Shown here piece after piece: positions 20,193 through 21,454 of a stretch of DNA of 21,454 bases. This stretch comes from a virus. The notes under the pieces are model-generated. The model saw only the letters and a list, made by a program, of their open reading frames with translations, was not told the origin of the DNA and ran no database searches. Each line of letters begins with the position of its first letter. Position 1 is the stretch's first letter. Location of the stretch: the IMG/VR virus record IMGVR_UViG_3300020603_002318, positions 1 through 21,454 of that record; one strand, 5' to 3'. A program made the position numbers and the translations under genes.

Positions 20193-21432
20193 CAGTTAGA
20201 TCGGTTCTTAAAGTTTTAGATTGACCAGAAAAAGTTGCGTCATACACATTACGATTTAATCCGCATGTTTTAGCACAAACTGCTAATTTTCCTTCAGCGC
20301 AACTTTTTTGTTTCCAGCGATTTGGTATTGTTTCTTGAAAAAATTTACCATTAATTATTGTTTCAAGATCATTTATTTTTATGTCAAGTTTGTTTATTCC
20401 AACTTCATTTATTGCGTCCCAAACTTGAGATCCTTTAAATGCTCTATACGGACTATACATGTCACTACCTATCCAACAACAAGGTATAACATATCCTTCA
20501 GAAGAAATAAAAATACTCCTTTCCGACAAGACTCTACATTTTATTTCAACTTTATCCAAATTTTTTTCAGTACTATTCTTCTTATCAAAGTCAAGATTAT
20601 AACTTTCATAACCAAAAAATTTATTAGTTATTTTTTGTTTTATCCAATATTCTTCATATCGTTCATTTTTTAATCCTGAAATTTTTTTATTTACTTCTCT
20701 TATTTTTGCATTATTGTCATTTAAGATTTTAAAAATCATTTCATTTTGATATTTTGAGTTTTCTGGCATTTCTATAAGATTAGTATTATTACCTTTTATA
20801 TCAACAGCTTGCACTCCCCTACAAGCATCAATTGAAAATTGATTATAAAATCTTCCTGTTTTTTTTATTAAGAATTCTACAAATTTCATTTCTTTTGCAA
20901 GTTTAGCTGCTTTTTCAACTTGATGTTCATTGTGTTTGAAAACAATATAATGCCATTTTGCATTTCCACCTGCATCTATAAATGACTTTACGTTTTCAAT
21001 TATTTTTTTCCAATTTGTACCTTGACGATATATATGATTTGTATCTTCCAAACCATCTATGCCAAAAACAATATGATGGTTTTTTCCTAAAATTTTAGGA
21101 AGAGAACTCCACCACTCCTGAGTTCGCATACTTCCGTTTGTATGCATTGATAAAGACATCGTAGGATTTGTGTCTCTTAAATGTTGAAATATTTCTCTAG
21201 TGTCTCTAGCAACACCAGGATCACCAAAATTACCACACATATATAGGCTTCTAAGTTGCTTAATGAATTCTGGTTTTAATATTTTTTTGATATCATCAAG
21301 ATATAACTGTGAACCTTTTAAATATGGATTGTCTGCTCCTCCCATGATATTTCTAGGGCATTGAGGACAACGAGCATTACACAAATCAGTTATTTCAAGA
21401 TGAACAGAATTTACTTCGGAATATTTGTACAT
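20167..21432 (-). CDS. Radical SAM protein with SPASM-like C terminus
   Basis: A 421-residue protein. Cys18, Cys22 and Cys25 (LCNARCPQC) form the radical SAM cluster motif. GNFGDPG (about 68-74), MHTNGS and FGIDGLEDTNHIYRQG are typical of the MoaA/PqqE/SPASM group. The C-terminal half carries many cysteines: KCRVL, PCCW, SCAEGKLAVC and AKTCG. They are suited to one or two auxiliary [4Fe-4S] clusters as in SPASM or twitch domains. AGAGGT precedes ATG 21432. SPASM enzymes usually modify peptides or proteins; no precursor peptide is visible in this window, though the upstream region is cut off. It is coupled with the methyltransferase-like gene. Confidence 0.88.
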   Translation of the reverse strand: MYKYSEVNSVHLEITDLCNARCPQCPRNIMGGADNPYLKGSQLYLDDIKKILKPEFIKQLRSLYMCGNFGDPGVARDTREIFQHLRDTNPTMSLSMHTNGSMRTQEWWSSLPKILGKNHHIVFGIDGLEDTNHIYRQGTNWKKIIENVKSFIDAGGNAKWHYIVFKHNEHQVEKAAKLAKEMKFVEFLIKKTGRFYNQFSIDACRGVQAVDIKGNNTNLIEMPENSKYQNEMIFKILNDNNAKIREVNKKISGLKNERYEEYWIKQKITNKFFGYESYNLDFDKKNSTEKNLDKVEIKCRVLSERSIFISSEGYVIPCCWIGSDMYSPYRAFKGSQVWDAINEVGINKLDIKINDLETIINGKFFQETIPNRWKQKSCAEGKLAVCAKTCGLNRNVYDATFSGQSKTLRTDLTDEERFFKK

Positions 21433-21454
21433 GATCTACCTCTAAATAATTATT

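Overview
This window reads as part of a large tailed-phage genome of the T4-like superfamily, probably infecting a marine, low-GC Gram-negative host. The taxon is inferred. What is seen is a T4 gp61-type primase, ThyX, a B12-dependent ribonucleotide reductase, small phage-type genes with strong Shine-Dalgarno sites and ATGA couplings, two TATAAATA late-type promoters, and a dense tRNA operon. All 13 tRNAs and every protein gene except one (586-909) are on the minus strand, so transcription runs from right to left.

Layout in transcription order. 21432-19566: a radical SAM/SPASM protein overlapping a methyltransferase-like protein. 19466-14442: a phage core block with two membrane proteins, primase, ThyX, NrdJ, a zinc-ribbon protein and a GIY-YIG protein. 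14432-7375: a very AT-rich run of overlapping or closely packed genes, made of two PP-loop ATPases, a Rieske oxygenase, a complete tripartite tricarboxylate transporter (TctC, a short TctB, TctA) and a radical SAM enzyme. 7213-4934: a third PP-loop protein and a PurD-like ATP-grasp protein behind a late promoter. 4871-4431: a Nudix hydrolase behind a second, similar late promoter. 4364-3052: an unknown conserved protein, IscU and IscA. 2905-2153: three or four small genes with their own sigma70-type promoters and terminators. 1965-1: a promoter, a structured leader, initiator tRNA, a structured RNA candidate and 12 further tRNAs, interrupted by a GIY-YIG (T5orf172-like) gene on the opposite strand.

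How the parts may work together (inference). NrdJ and ThyX supply DNA precursors and the primase serves replication. The tRNAs, including AGA and AUA readers, fit the codon use of the AT-rich genes. IscU and IscA carry all cluster ligands and could feed the Rieske protein and the two radical SAM enzymes. The TctCBA transporter would import a carboxylate across the inner membrane of the infected cell. Its tight linkage with a Rieske oxygenase, PP-loop ATPases and a radical SAM enzyme makes 7375-14432 the best candidate for an undescribed phage metabolic system. Its substrate and product cannot be read from the sequence.
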